Assembly (NCBI GenBank): GCA_029202485.1 | Contig: CP119313.1 | Span: forward strand, 4,712,001-4,776,000 | Source of the DNA: Candidatus Pedobacter colombiensis | Lineage (GTDB): Bacteria > Bacteroidota > Bacteroidia > Sphingobacteriales > Sphingobacteriaceae | DNA: 64,000 nucleotides | Direction: 5' to 3' | Shown: piece after piece, positions 45,678 to 55,100 of the stretch | Numbering within the stretch: position 1 is the first letter of the stretch | Layout of the letters: each line of letters starts with the position of its first letter | Notes under the pieces: model-generated | Databases searched by the model: none | Told to the model about the DNA's origin: nothing | The model's input: only the letters and a program-made list of their open reading frames with translations | Made by a program: the position numbers and the translations under genes

Positions 45678-46340
45678 CTATTGCTCAACTGCTTTTCTCA
45701 AAAATAGAATAAAAGGATATACACTTTCAAAAGCATTTTTCAACTTATTAACGATTCCGGGTTTTAAAAACTCTTCATCCTTAATGGGAAAAGTAGCAAT
45801 AAAGCTTTTCAGCTTCAACAGTTCTATCTGAGGATGATCGGTCTCATAACCTTTTGGGGCTTTTTTCAACTTATCTTCCTCACTCAGCTTAAACGTATTT
45901 TTAAAGCTTTCCTTATTGATGATTTCCAGAAAATCGGCTGTATTGTAATCTATCTCTTCTCTAATCTTTTTCAAATCTGATGCTTCAGGCATCCAAAATC
46001 CTGCTCCAAAAAAGCAGCTCCCGGGTTGTATATGGAGATAATAACCGGGTTCATTTACGCCTTTTCCCTTTACGCCAAAAGAAATCCCGTAATTGTTTTT
46101 ATAAGGATCTTTATTCTTACTAAACCGTACATCCCTATAAATTCGCAGCAAGCATTTTTTTGCCTGGGTTTCTATAGAAAATTCAGGATCGGCAGCAGCA
46201 AGCAGTGGGATCAGCTGATCAATAAAGGTCAACACATCGGTTTTGGCAATTTCATACCTTTCTTTATTTTCAGCAAACCATTCGCGGTTATTATTTTCTG
46301 CTACGTCTGCTATAAAGGCAAGTGTTTCGGGCTTAATCAT
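45678..46340 (-). CDS. DUF2461 (TIGR02453) family protein
   Basis: 220 aa. FIADVAENNNREWFAENKERYE at the start, LLRIYRDVRFSKNKDPYKNNYGISF and PGYYLHIQPGSCFFGAGFWMPEASDLKKIREEID are diagnostic of the family. Function unknown. Its ATG overlaps the DUF983 stop (ATGA, 46337-46340), so translation is probably coupled. Confidence 0.93.
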   Translation of the reverse strand: MIKPETLAFIADVAENNNREWFAENKERYEIAKTDVLTFIDQLIPLLAAADPEFSIETQAKKCLLRIYRDVRFSKNKDPYKNNYGISFGVKGKGVNEPGYYLHIQPGSCFFGAGFWMPEASDLKKIREEIDYNTADFLEIINKESFKNTFKLSEEDKLKKAPKGYETDHPQIELLKLKSFIATFPIKDEEFLKPGIVNKLKNAFESVYPFILFLRKAVEQ

Positions 46341-46735
46341 GGCTTATCGTAATAGGCGTTATACTTTATTTTTGGAGATAGCCAATGTAATAAAATCACT
46401 CGGGAATAGCGATAATTGAAAGGAGCTAAAAGTAAACATCCTGTAAAAATTACACCTAGATAAAGCCAGAAGGACTCAAAATCCAAACGGCCGCTGGATA
46501 AAACATAAGTAGCAACTCCCAGGCTAATCATTTCGGCGCAATTCATCGCATAACTGACATACATCGCTGCATAAAAATACCCTGGTTCTATTTCAAATCG
46601 CTGTCCACAATGAGGACAAACTGTATTTGTTCTTTGTACATTGAAGCCATACAAGCTTCCTGTAAAGATATCGCCTCTGCGACATTGTGGGCATTTGCTA
46701 TGTATGATTGCGTAAAGCTTGGATGTTTTCTGCAT
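46337..46735 (-). CDS. DUF983 membrane protein with zinc-ribbon-like cysteines
   Basis: 132 aa. Two CxxC pairs, KCPQCRRGDIF and CPHCGQRFEIEPG, then YFYAAMYVSYAMN and two membrane spans (YAMNCAEMISLGVATYVL, YLGVIFTGCLLLAPF). DUF983 is often found with cytochrome oxidase and haem genes in other bacteria; the oxidase operon lies 11 kb away. Function unknown. Confidence 0.92.
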   Translation of the reverse strand: MQKTSKLYAIIHSKCPQCRRGDIFTGSLYGFNVQRTNTVCPHCGQRFEIEPGYFYAAMYVSYAMNCAEMISLGVATYVLSSGRLDFESFWLYLGVIFTGCLLLAPFNYRYSRVILLHWLSPKIKYNAYYDKP

Positions 46736-46792
46736 AGGATATCAGAATACCGCATATTTGATGCGGGAAGATGAATTAAATATTTATAGTAG

Positions 46793-47041
46793 CTATGAAG
46801 TCCCTTGCGTTGTTCTTTTACGGAATTTCACATACCATAAAACGCCAACACCGGTAAGCAAAACATAAGGGATAGCTAGCAGATATAAAATACCTATATT
46901 TAAGCCATTACCTTGGGTATTGCCATTTTTAACACTTTGCTCAGCATTAACCGTACACATGGCACATTGCGCATTGGCTGTATTGCTTACAGCAATGGCA
47001 GATAATATGATAAAAACGAAGACGAATGCAATCCTTTTCAT
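46793..47041 (-). CDS. Small CAMC-motif membrane protein
   Basis: 82 aa. Signal peptide (FVFVFIILSAIAVSNTANA) followed by AQCAMCTVNAEQSVKNGNTQGNGLN, one membrane span (IGILYLLAIPYVLLTGVGVLWYV) and a basic KFRKR tail. The CxxC just outside the membrane could bind a metal or act in redox chemistry. Similar short proteins occur in Bacteroidetes but I know no function. A TATATTTG box lies 5 bases upstream of its ATG. Confidence 0.75.
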   Translation of the reverse strand: MKRIAFVFVFIILSAIAVSNTANAQCAMCTVNAEQSVKNGNTQGNGLNIGILYLLAIPYVLLTGVGVLWYVKFRKRTTQGTS

Positions 47042-47046
47042 ATTTA

Positions 47047-47054
47047 CAAATATA
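47047..47054 (-). promoter_or_regulatory. Candidate -7 box TATATTTG, leaderless start
   Basis: On the minus strand TATATTTG ends 5 bases before the ATG at 47041, the third case in this window of a TAnnTTTG box almost touching a start codon. Confidence 0.4.
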
Positions 47055-47068
47055 GGGAAAGAAGGTTA

Positions 47069-47200
47069 ATGGTGGATAAGGAATTTCGAAACATTGTAGC
47101 ACCCTTCAATAGAAGCTTCCGTGATGAGTGTTTGAATACCAGCTGTTTTCTATCGGAGAAAGATGCCAGAGAAAAAATTGAAGCATGGAAAACAGTAATT
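47069..47200 (+). pseudogene. IS3-family transposase (OrfB) remnant
   Basis: The plus frame from ATG 47069 reads FNRSFRDECLNTSCFLSEKDAREKIEAWKTVIKK, which matches the C-terminal part of IS3-group integrase-like transposases (typical FNGxFRDECLNxHWFLSLEDAREKIEAWRxDYN). The DDE catalytic Glu region lies upstream in real elements and is not here; neither inverted ends nor OrfA are visible. The frame runs on through the terminator to a stop at 47245. A transposition scar of about 110 bases. Confidence 0.75.
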
Positions 47201-47230
47201 AAAAAAGCCCCCGAAAATTTCGAGGGCTTT
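47201..47230 (-). terminator. Intrinsic terminator of system 3
   Basis: AAAGCCCTCGAAA and TTTCGGGGGCTTT (minus strand) pair with one mismatch around a tiny loop and end in six T. It lies about 30 bases past the stop of the last DUF4302 gene and should end the system 3 transcript. Confidence 0.8.
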
Positions 47231-47260
47231 ATGGTGAGCAATTAATTTGATATTAATAAA

Positions 47261-48523
47261 TTATTCAAAACTGATCCAGATAGTACCATCTTTCACGTTA
47301 ACCAAATCAAATTGATTTGGACCTGACTGGATTACATAATATCCAAGCGCATCTACAGTCTGATTTGTAACGTTTGTAACAATGGTTCTTATCGCGACAG
47401 CCGCAGTTCCAAATGATCCAAAATTAGAAAATGCAATCGTGCCATTTGGTTTAATTGTGGTAGGAATTGCCGGACCATATGCTTGCAGTGCTAAGTTAGC
47501 AGTAAAGCCCAATCTGTCATATGTAGGTTGATATCTTGCCGTAAACGACAAATAGTTAAATCCAGGAATAGTCGTAACGCCGTAAGCATCCTGAACTCCT
47601 TCAATAGTATATCCGGTATAACTTACCCAACTTACGATACCTGAAAATATTGCAGTTGATCCACCAGCATAAAAAGCCGCGGCTGCACCTGTATCATAAA
47701 CCAACGGTGTGGAAGCATTTGCGATGGTAAACGGATTTGTACCTGCATTTCCTGTACCAGCATTTGCAGAAACAACTAAATCGCTCAAATTACTGACAGT
47801 CAATGTTCCATCTACAAATTGTTGAAGTAATGTAATACCATTACTTGAATATACATAACTTGTTGTAAAACGCTTAAAACTTGTTCCAACTAAGGAGTTG
47901 ATTGTAACATATTTTAATTTGGAGTTAATTACAATATCATAGGTTTTGCCTGAGACTGTAAATCGCTTAAAATAATACTTAAAGGTATTTAAAGTTGGCC
48001 ACTTGGACATAGCAGTAGACATTCCACCGGCCAGGTAATCATCACCAGACTTTTTAGCAACCTTAATTAACTTCAGATTTGTACCTGACGTATTCCCAAC
48101 AAGCTTCAAAGTATCACCAGCACTCATTTTATAACTATATGAAGTATCTGCGGCTAAGCCTGCAGCAAAAAGGCCAAAGCTACTGCTCTTACCAAACCCA
48201 AGTACAGAATTCGTCTGAATTACATTCAGACTGTATTTAGTGTCTTTAGGTGTTAACGCATTTGAAGCATTATTATCAGATACAAACTTAGCATTCCCAG
48301 CTCCATCAAATTTGATATATCCACCACAGATACTCCCAGATTTCGATTCAATAATCATCTGAAAGCCATCAGTACCAGCAGCAATCGCCTTTTTGAAATC
48401 TTCAAATTTCAACGTTGGATCTTGAAAAGATTTTTCAATTTCATAGCTCACAATCCGATCCTTCTTACAGGCAGAGAGGCCCGTAAACAGAATCATTAAG
48501 TATATTATATTTTTCATTTTCAT
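47261..48523 (-). CDS. DUF4302-type lipoprotein, copy 2, system 3
   Basis: 420 aa. Lipoprotein signal LMILFTGLSACKKD, start possibly MKN. It shares with its upstream neighbour the order of blocks DDYLAGG, LNTFKYYFKRFTVSGKTYDIVIN, FKRFTTSYVYSSNGITLLQQFVDG, and the ending GYYVIQSGPNQFDLVNVKDGTIWISF. The N-terminal third is less like the DUF4302 model than copy 1. Predicted surface protein linked to SusCD; no enzyme motif. 12 bases after copy 1. Confidence 0.72.
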   Translation of the reverse strand: MKMKNIIYLMILFTGLSACKKDRIVSYEIEKSFQDPTLKFEDFKKAIAAGTDGFQMIIESKSGSICGGYIKFDGAGNAKFVSDNNASNALTPKDTKYSLNVIQTNSVLGFGKSSSFGLFAAGLAADTSYSYKMSAGDTLKLVGNTSGTNLKLIKVAKKSGDDYLAGGMSTAMSKWPTLNTFKYYFKRFTVSGKTYDIVINSKLKYVTINSLVGTSFKRFTTSYVYSSNGITLLQQFVDGTLTVSNLSDLVVSANAGTGNAGTNPFTIANASTPLVYDTGAAAAFYAGGSTAIFSGIVSWVSYTGYTIEGVQDAYGVTTIPGFNYLSFTARYQPTYDRLGFTANLALQAYGPAIPTTIKPNGTIAFSNFGSFGTAAVAIRTIVTNVTNQTVDALGYYVIQSGPNQFDLVNVKDGTIWISFE

Positions 48524-48535
48524 TTATCTAAACCG

Positions 48536-49816
48536 TTAATAGAATCTAATCCAATTTTTACTATCCTTAACACTTACCAAGTCAAAACTATTCAAACCAG
48601 TTTCATATACATAATAACCTTGATTATCTAGCAATTGAGTTCGAACTGCAGTTATGATGGTTGCACCAGCAGTTCCGGGACTAGTCCCAAAAGCACCTGC
48701 ATAACCGTACAACAGCAATTTTCCATCGGCTGTCATTTGATTTAAGAATGCTGGCGCATAAGATGCTACCTTACCCTGAGTATTTCTATAATAGAACGTC
48801 AATGCATCATATCCTTGTGCATAATTAAAATTATACTCTATACCCAGATATCCTGGAATATTAGTTACTTTTTGGGCATTTTCTACTCCATTCATAGTAA
48901 AGCCAAAATCACTGGTAAAAGCATAGCCAGCAGAAACCATTCGCCTTGGGGCGTCTGTATCAATAACTAAGGGAACAGGTTCGTTCGTTGTCGAAGCTGA
49001 GGTTTTACCAGCAACCATAGTCATGGTTTTGGCAGCATCATTTACAATGAAATCGTGAAATTCTGCAACTACAATATCCCCATCAATAAATGGCTTTCTT
49101 AATACAATACCCGTTGCCGCAGTCGCATATTCGGTAGTAAAACGAGTAAAGACACCATTGTTCAGATAATAAAAACTAATGGTATGCATGCTCGTATTGA
49201 TGGTCATATTATATTTCTTACCACCTATTGTCAATTGATTGTAGTAATAAGAAAAAGTATTCAATTTACCAATTAACAAATTGGTGTTGAAAGCTTTTGC
49301 GATATAATCATCTCCTTGATCAGCCTGCGCTCTAACTAATACCAAATCACTCTTGTTAAAATTCCCCCGTAACTTTATCGTATCAGGACTCACAGAAATG
49401 AACGAAAACTCAAAATCTGATTCTTTTCCATTTCCAGTTGCAGAACCGCCACTTATTGATGGATCCGGATCGGCAATGATATTTAAATACGTATAAGTAT
49501 CAAAATAAAGTGAAGGCACCTGAGCTGCACGTAAACGGTATGAACTTTCTTTAGAAGTAGTAGAGTAAGCGCTCTTCAGATCAGAGTATGTAACAACCCG
49601 ATTATTCTTATCAAATTTAAATTTGAAAGTGTATCCACCTCCACCTTTTGGATATAAATAACCAATCCAACCATTCGGAGAACCTACTAATTGATCCTGA
49701 TATGCTGTTAATGCTTCTGTTAAACGCACATCTGGTCTTTTGTCTGGCTCATTGTTAATTTTTTTACAGGCGCCTAAACTCATCAAAAGCAACCCATATA
49801 ATATTATCTTTTTCAT
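48536..49816 (-). CDS. DUF4302 lipoprotein, copy 1, system 3
   Basis: 426 aa. Signal LYGLLLMSLGACKKI, then the DUF4302 opening RLTEALTAYQDQLVGSPNGWIGYLYPKGGGGYTFKFKFDKNNRV. Central GDDYIAKAF and LNTFSYYYNQLTIGGKKYNMTIN, ending GYYVYETGLNSFDLVSVKDSKNWIRF. DUF4302 genes recur beside SusCD and zinc metallohydrolase lipoproteins, as here. Likely exported, substrate-binding or structural; function unknown. Confidence 0.85.
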   Translation of the reverse strand: MKKIILYGLLLMSLGACKKINNEPDKRPDVRLTEALTAYQDQLVGSPNGWIGYLYPKGGGGYTFKFKFDKNNRVVTYSDLKSAYSTTSKESSYRLRAAQVPSLYFDTYTYLNIIADPDPSISGGSATGNGKESDFEFSFISVSPDTIKLRGNFNKSDLVLVRAQADQGDDYIAKAFNTNLLIGKLNTFSYYYNQLTIGGKKYNMTINTSMHTISFYYLNNGVFTRFTTEYATAATGIVLRKPFIDGDIVVAEFHDFIVNDAAKTMTMVAGKTSASTTNEPVPLVIDTDAPRRMVSAGYAFTSDFGFTMNGVENAQKVTNIPGYLGIEYNFNYAQGYDALTFYYRNTQGKVASYAPAFLNQMTADGKLLLYGYAGAFGTSPGTAGATIITAVRTQLLDNQGYYVYETGLNSFDLVSVKDSKNWIRFY

Positions 49817-49832
49817 TTTTAATTAGGTTAAA

Positions 49833-50681
49833 TTATTGACTGATGGCTATAATTGCGGCTTTGATTTCGGCCTGTAATGCTCTGAAATCTATTTTGTAAG
49901 CAGTACGGTAATAATCAACTACCATCGCTTCTTTAGTTCTTAATGTAGTTGCAGCATAACCTGGATTCGCTGCAACCATTGCATCAAACGCAGTTTGTCC
50001 TTCAACTAATAAATAAGCAATAGTTTCTACCCAATCGTCATCTGCTCCCACCTTTGCATAGGCAGTAACTAAACCCTGAGCATTTGCCTGTACATTGGTG
50101 GTATTGAACCAACTTGAAGTGTAGTAAAACTCGCTTATTCTCTTAAAATCTCTTGGATAGTTAATATTCTGGTGCAAAATATGTCCAAACTCATGGTTGA
50201 TTGTATGCAACATCTGTTTAACAATTGCAGCATTTTTTCGGTTGTAAGAGTTTGCGACAAGTAATGAAATCCGCTTACCTCCCTCCGCTTCCCCTAAAGT
50301 AATGGTCCCGTCAGAATTGTATTCTGCACTACCAATCAATACAAGTTGTTTCGGAGCCAACTGTCTCATGAATTCCATTCCAGCCAGTTTTTGGTAAGGC
50401 TGGATCCAGATTTTCTGAGTAGCCTCAAGTACAGGAATAACTACCGATTCATCAACAGGGGCCATGTTTTTATTGTATTTAGTTTCCCATGGATCCCATT
50501 TGTATTTAACTTCTATATTTAATGGATCTGTAAAGTTTGTTTTTATATAGGCATCAAGTGCACCCGGCACCCAATAGTCTCCACCCAAACCAACAATTGG
50601 TGTATCCGGTAGTGTTTCTTTTTTACATGAGTTTAATATGATGCACATCAAACAAATCATGATTACTGATATCTTTTTCAT
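49833..50681 (-). CDS. SusCD-associated zinc metallohydrolase lipoprotein (HExxH)
   Basis: 282 aa. Lipoprotein signal MICLMCIILNSCKKE. The zinc motif is INHEFGHILHQNINY (His163, Glu164, His167) with a further His170. The family is the substrate import-associated zinc metallohydrolase lipoproteins (TIGR04549/putative zinc-binding metallopeptidase). Later helices (DDWVETIAYLLVEGQTAFDAMV) may supply the third ligand Glu/Asp. Probably trims a peptide substrate at the surface before SusC import. 25 bases downstream of SusD. Confidence 0.9.
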   Translation of the reverse strand: MKKISVIMICLMCIILNSCKKETLPDTPIVGLGGDYWVPGALDAYIKTNFTDPLNIEVKYKWDPWETKYNKNMAPVDESVVIPVLEATQKIWIQPYQKLAGMEFMRQLAPKQLVLIGSAEYNSDGTITLGEAEGGKRISLLVANSYNRKNAAIVKQMLHTINHEFGHILHQNINYPRDFKRISEFYYTSSWFNTTNVQANAQGLVTAYAKVGADDDWVETIAYLLVEGQTAFDAMVAANPGYAATTLRTKEAMVVDYYRTAYKIDFRALQAEIKAAIIAISQ

Positions 50682-50706
50682 ATCTGATAATTTCTATATT
50701 AATTGA

Positions 50707-52167
50707 TTAACGTGGATTTCTTTCGATTCCCGCCAAGGTAGCTTGTTCAGGAATCTGGAACACCCTTCTCGGATCATTTGGCCCTAAGGTTAGCGTGGTT
50801 AACAAATCAGCGGTTTTATGGACAACCGGAAGGTTATACCTTAAAATATCAAACCATCTTAACCCTTCAAATAAATATTCCGTCTTTTTAAAATCCAATA
50901 CGGTTTGAACAATACCAGCGCTAAGGCTTACCGGCTTATAATAACTGGTAATTTTTGCGGCAGTAACTGTACTACCCGCAATAATCCTCTTATTTACAAA
51001 ATCCGTTAGATCTTTTAAAGCTGCATCTGAATTGCCTAAATAAGCATTTGCTTCTGCCCTGTTAAATAAAACTTCTTCCGCTGAGAAAATAGGAATCATT
51101 GCGTAACTATCGCCCACATCAGAATTCGGATTGGTCTTTACAAAATGTTCCGAAAATTTACTTGTATTCAAAGTAAATTCTCTTCCTGAAACCTTATAAT
51201 CCCAGTTTGCACCGGTCACATTTGGACCAAACATTGTTTTATACAGCAGATTATTGGTTAATGCGTAACGGTAAGAAGGATATGATCTAGCCCATCCGGT
51301 TTCCGTCTCTTGTAACAAAATATTAGCAGGATTGTCAGCTGCAGTATAAAGTGCCTGTCTGGCACCATACTCTAAAGTAGTAAATGCCGGAATGACAAAA
51401 TTTCTAAGATTAGCGGCAATGTTACCACCCGGGAATACCAGGTTAGCATGCTCAACAACCTTTGCATAATCTTTTTTAAACAGATAGAACCTTGCAGCAA
51501 AAGCGTGCGCAGCAGAAGTTGTGAAATGGTATTTAGGTATTTTATAAGAATTGTCATTGATTAATGGCAATCCTTCAGTTAAGTCCTTTTCAATTTGCTG
51601 ATACACATAAGCAACTGTTTTGCGTGAATACTTTTTAAACACAACAACTTCTGGCTCGGTAACATATGGAACACCAGGATCAGTTTCTGCCGTAGATACA
51701 TCGTACACATGTGAAAACAGTGTAACCAGCATAAAATGTGCATAAGCTCTGGCCACAAGGGCTTCGCCTGTTTGTGCGGTATAAGCCTGAGGATTACCAT
51801 TAGCCTTAATAGAAGCTAAAGCCTGGTTTGCAACCGCAATAGCTGCATAGCATTCATTCCAATAATTATCAGGTGAATCAGTATCATTACTTTTGATATC
51901 TCTAAAGTACCACGCATCACGATTAACCGGTTTTGCTGGTAAATCCTCATCTGTTGCTGCTATACCCTTATCCTCTGCATTATCACTAGCAGCTTCACAA
52001 AAAGTGATATAGCTGCCCCGCGGATATGCAGTAACTAGTAACTCCGAAACTTTCGCTGGAGTATTAATAGTAGCTCTTAAATCTGGAGCCTGCTCTAAAT
52101 ATTTCTTACAACTACTTGCAGAAGTAAGTATCGCAATTAATGTTAAATATTTTATAGTATGTTTCAT
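50707..52167 (-). CDS. SusD/RagB-family lipoprotein, system 3
   Basis: 486 aa. Lipoprotein signal LIAILTSASSCKKYLEQAPDLR, then SusD blocks YWNECYAAIAVANQALASI, YTAQTGEALVARAYAHFMLVTLFS and IFSAEEVLFNRAEANAYLGN; late KKTEYLFEGLRWFDILRYNLPV and the ending RRVFQIPEQATLAGIERNPR. Surface partner of the SusC encoded 16 bases upstream. Confidence 0.93.
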   Translation of the reverse strand: MKHTIKYLTLIAILTSASSCKKYLEQAPDLRATINTPAKVSELLVTAYPRGSYITFCEAASDNAEDKGIAATDEDLPAKPVNRDAWYFRDIKSNDTDSPDNYWNECYAAIAVANQALASIKANGNPQAYTAQTGEALVARAYAHFMLVTLFSHVYDVSTAETDPGVPYVTEPEVVVFKKYSRKTVAYVYQQIEKDLTEGLPLINDNSYKIPKYHFTTSAAHAFAARFYLFKKDYAKVVEHANLVFPGGNIAANLRNFVIPAFTTLEYGARQALYTAADNPANILLQETETGWARSYPSYRYALTNNLLYKTMFGPNVTGANWDYKVSGREFTLNTSKFSEHFVKTNPNSDVGDSYAMIPIFSAEEVLFNRAEANAYLGNSDAALKDLTDFVNKRIIAGSTVTAAKITSYYKPVSLSAGIVQTVLDFKKTEYLFEGLRWFDILRYNLPVVHKTADLLTTLTLGPNDPRRVFQIPEQATLAGIERNPR

Positions 52168-52183
52168 TTCTAGTCTAGTTTAA

Positions 52184-55100
52184 TTATAGTCCAACCTTTA
52201 ACGATAAAGTAAATTGTTGAGGAATAGGCAAGGCAACTCCACCCGAACTAAAGAATTCAGGATCCTGTCCATTCAATTTCTTATCTGAGTAAATTAGGAA
52301 TAAGTTATTACCTACAATATTCAATGAAGCAGTTTTAAATCCGATTCTGTTAATGGTTTGTTTAGGCAAAATGTAACCAAAAGAAATTGATTTAAGTCGA
52401 ACAAACCCACCATCAGCAACACGTTCAGTTGAATAATTATAAGCATTATATGGATAAGCACCATTTAAGGCTGTACGATTTCTAGGATCTAAAATAGATG
52501 GTGTCCCTGAATCTCCATAAAACAAGAAACGATTCAGGAAATCATTTGGAGTTGCATCCAGATCAGAATAAACATTTTTATAAGCTGGATTTAGACGTAC
52601 TTTATTGCCAGCACTAAAGGTAAGCAAAATCGATGCAGTGAAATTTTTATAATTGAAGGAGTTATAAAAGCCCCCATTAAACAATGGGTCAATCGGTCCT
52701 TCATATTTCAAATAATCAGTAATCGTACTTTGTAAATATACTTCATTACTTAATTGTCCGGCTTCGTTGATAAAGAAAGGAACTCCACTATCAGCTGACA
52801 ATTTTTGAAAATCAATTGAGTACAAACCTCTGTATGGATGACCAATCTGGGGTCCGCCATCAGGTCCAACCAAATCAAAAATTGATGGTTCGCCTTTCAA
52901 ATTGGTAATCTTACCTTTGTTATATCCAAAAGTAATTTGTGATTTCCAGCCCCAATCTTTTTTCCTCACGATATCACCACCTACAGAGCCCTCTATACCT
53001 TTTGAAATCATATCAGCATAGTTAGCATATTTAAGCACTTCACCGCCAATACCAGAATTTCTAATTCGTCCGATTAAGTCAAAACCACTTCTTCTATAAG
53101 CATCAACTACCACGTTCAGTCTGTTTTTAAACAATCCAACATCCAAACCGATGTTAGCCTCGTATTGCTTCTCCCAGGTTAATTCAGAGTTCGCAAGAGA
53201 TGCGATTGTTAGTCTGTTTTCAATTTCAGACAAACGCGGACGTAGTGTACTTGAGCTTCTAACAATTAAGCTTGAATTCGTCGCACTTCCTAAACTTGCA
53301 GTTAATCCGTATGTTGCCCTAAGTGTTAATTTGCTAATGGTTTCCTGACGTTTCATAAACTCTTCTTCGTCAGCATTCCAGGATCCACTCACATTCCAGG
53401 TCGGAAGCCAACGCGCTTGAGCAGATTCACCAACCTGATTCGATCCATCATATCTAATGGTTCCATTAAGTTGGTATTTATTATTATATGAATAAGAAGC
53501 AGTACCTGCAAACGCTACATAACGGTCAAAATTACGTGTCATTGAATAATAGTTGAAGTTACCTTCAACAGCTTGTTTAATAGCATTAGGATCGATAAAA
53601 GGAGTTCCACCTTTGTCATATTGGTATCCATAACCTGTAAACTGGGTATTCTGTCTATCAGCATAACGTAATTCTTGAGAAGCAAAAACCCTGACAATGT
53701 GTTTTTCATTGAAAGTTTGATTCCAATCAAAACTATTTCTAACAAAGAAACTCTTCAAAAAGTCATCGTTGGTATAATAAATACCACCATTCGGAAGTAC
53801 TGAAATAGCATAAGCATCAAGATCAGTAGGATTCCTGTACAGAAATCTATTATGATCTCTGATAAACGCATTTTCAGGATAGACTCCTGCACGGTAAGCA
53901 TTCGCTGTATTTGAATCATCAAACACTTTATGTTCCTGTCCGCTTTTTGTATATCGGTAAGAACCAAGGAAATTATAAGTCAAATTCTTTAAAATTTTAT
54001 ATTGACCTTCTCCTTGTACCTTAAAATCTATCTGTGTTAAGTCTAATGTATTTTTCCGTAACTCATCAATAATGTTAAATGGCGCATAATTTCTGGTAAA
54101 ATATTCCAGATTTCCATTTTCATCGTATGGAGTCAAGGTACGACTCGTATTCAATGCATAACTAAATGGGTTCAAATCGAAATCTCTTGAATACTCTCCT
54201 GTAACAGGATTTGTTGTGCGTCCCAACGTCCCTGGCGCTTTTTGATCACGAATAGATCCGGTTGTGATTAAGCCAAAACTAATTTTATCATTGATTTTCC
54301 AGTTCCCCCTAATATTACCTGTAAACCTTTGTACTTTATCTCCTATGGTCCAACCATTATCTTTCAAATAACTTGTTGAATAATACATTTGGGATTTATC
54401 AGTACCTGTTGAAATACTCAGGGAATGTTCTTGCATAAATGAATTTTTAAACAATTCATCAAACCAATCCGTATTTGCATTCGCATAGCGTGTTAAAAAT
54501 GCAGAGCGCCCATCTAATGTATTGATAACAGTTGGGACTGTCGACCCTGGTAGGAAGTCTAAACTCTGAAATAGTTTTTTATAAACGCCGCCATTTGCTT
54601 CATTTACAGTTGTACTGTAATTAAGTAAACCCTTACGGTACATTTCAGAATATACAGACATTTGATCATAAGAGTTCATAATGTCAAATGTTCTGTAAGT
54701 AGGCTTCAGGTAACTTGATAAATTGGCAGTATAAGAGATTGCCGGAGAGCCATCACCAACTTTACCTTTCTTAGTGGTAATTAAAATCACACCATTCATC
54801 GCCCTTGCGCCATAAAGTGAAGTAGCCGAAGCATCCTTTAAAATCTGGAAGCTTTCAATATCGTCAGAGTTTAATCCAGCTACTGCAGATCCCAATAAGG
54901 TACTTGGATCTCCGGTAGAAAGTTGTTCATTAGAAACGTTAACAATATCTTCTAATACCACTCCATCTACAACCCATAATGGCTTATTATCACCGGTGAT
55001 AGATGTAGCTCCACGAACTCGAATCTTCGGGGCAGCACCAAAAGTTCCTGACACGTTTTGTACTGAAACCCCAGCTACACGACCTTCAAGCATTCTACTT

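Noticed and set aside
46736..46792. Short CCGCAT/ATGCGG hairpin
   Set aside because: Six pairs only, no T-run and inside a same-strand gene run; not enough to call a terminator.
47044..47241. Minus-strand 65-codon open frame upstream of the CAMC protein
   Set aside because: It overlaps the system 3 terminator and the IS3 remnant, whose plus-strand frame has clear homology; the minus reading looks random.
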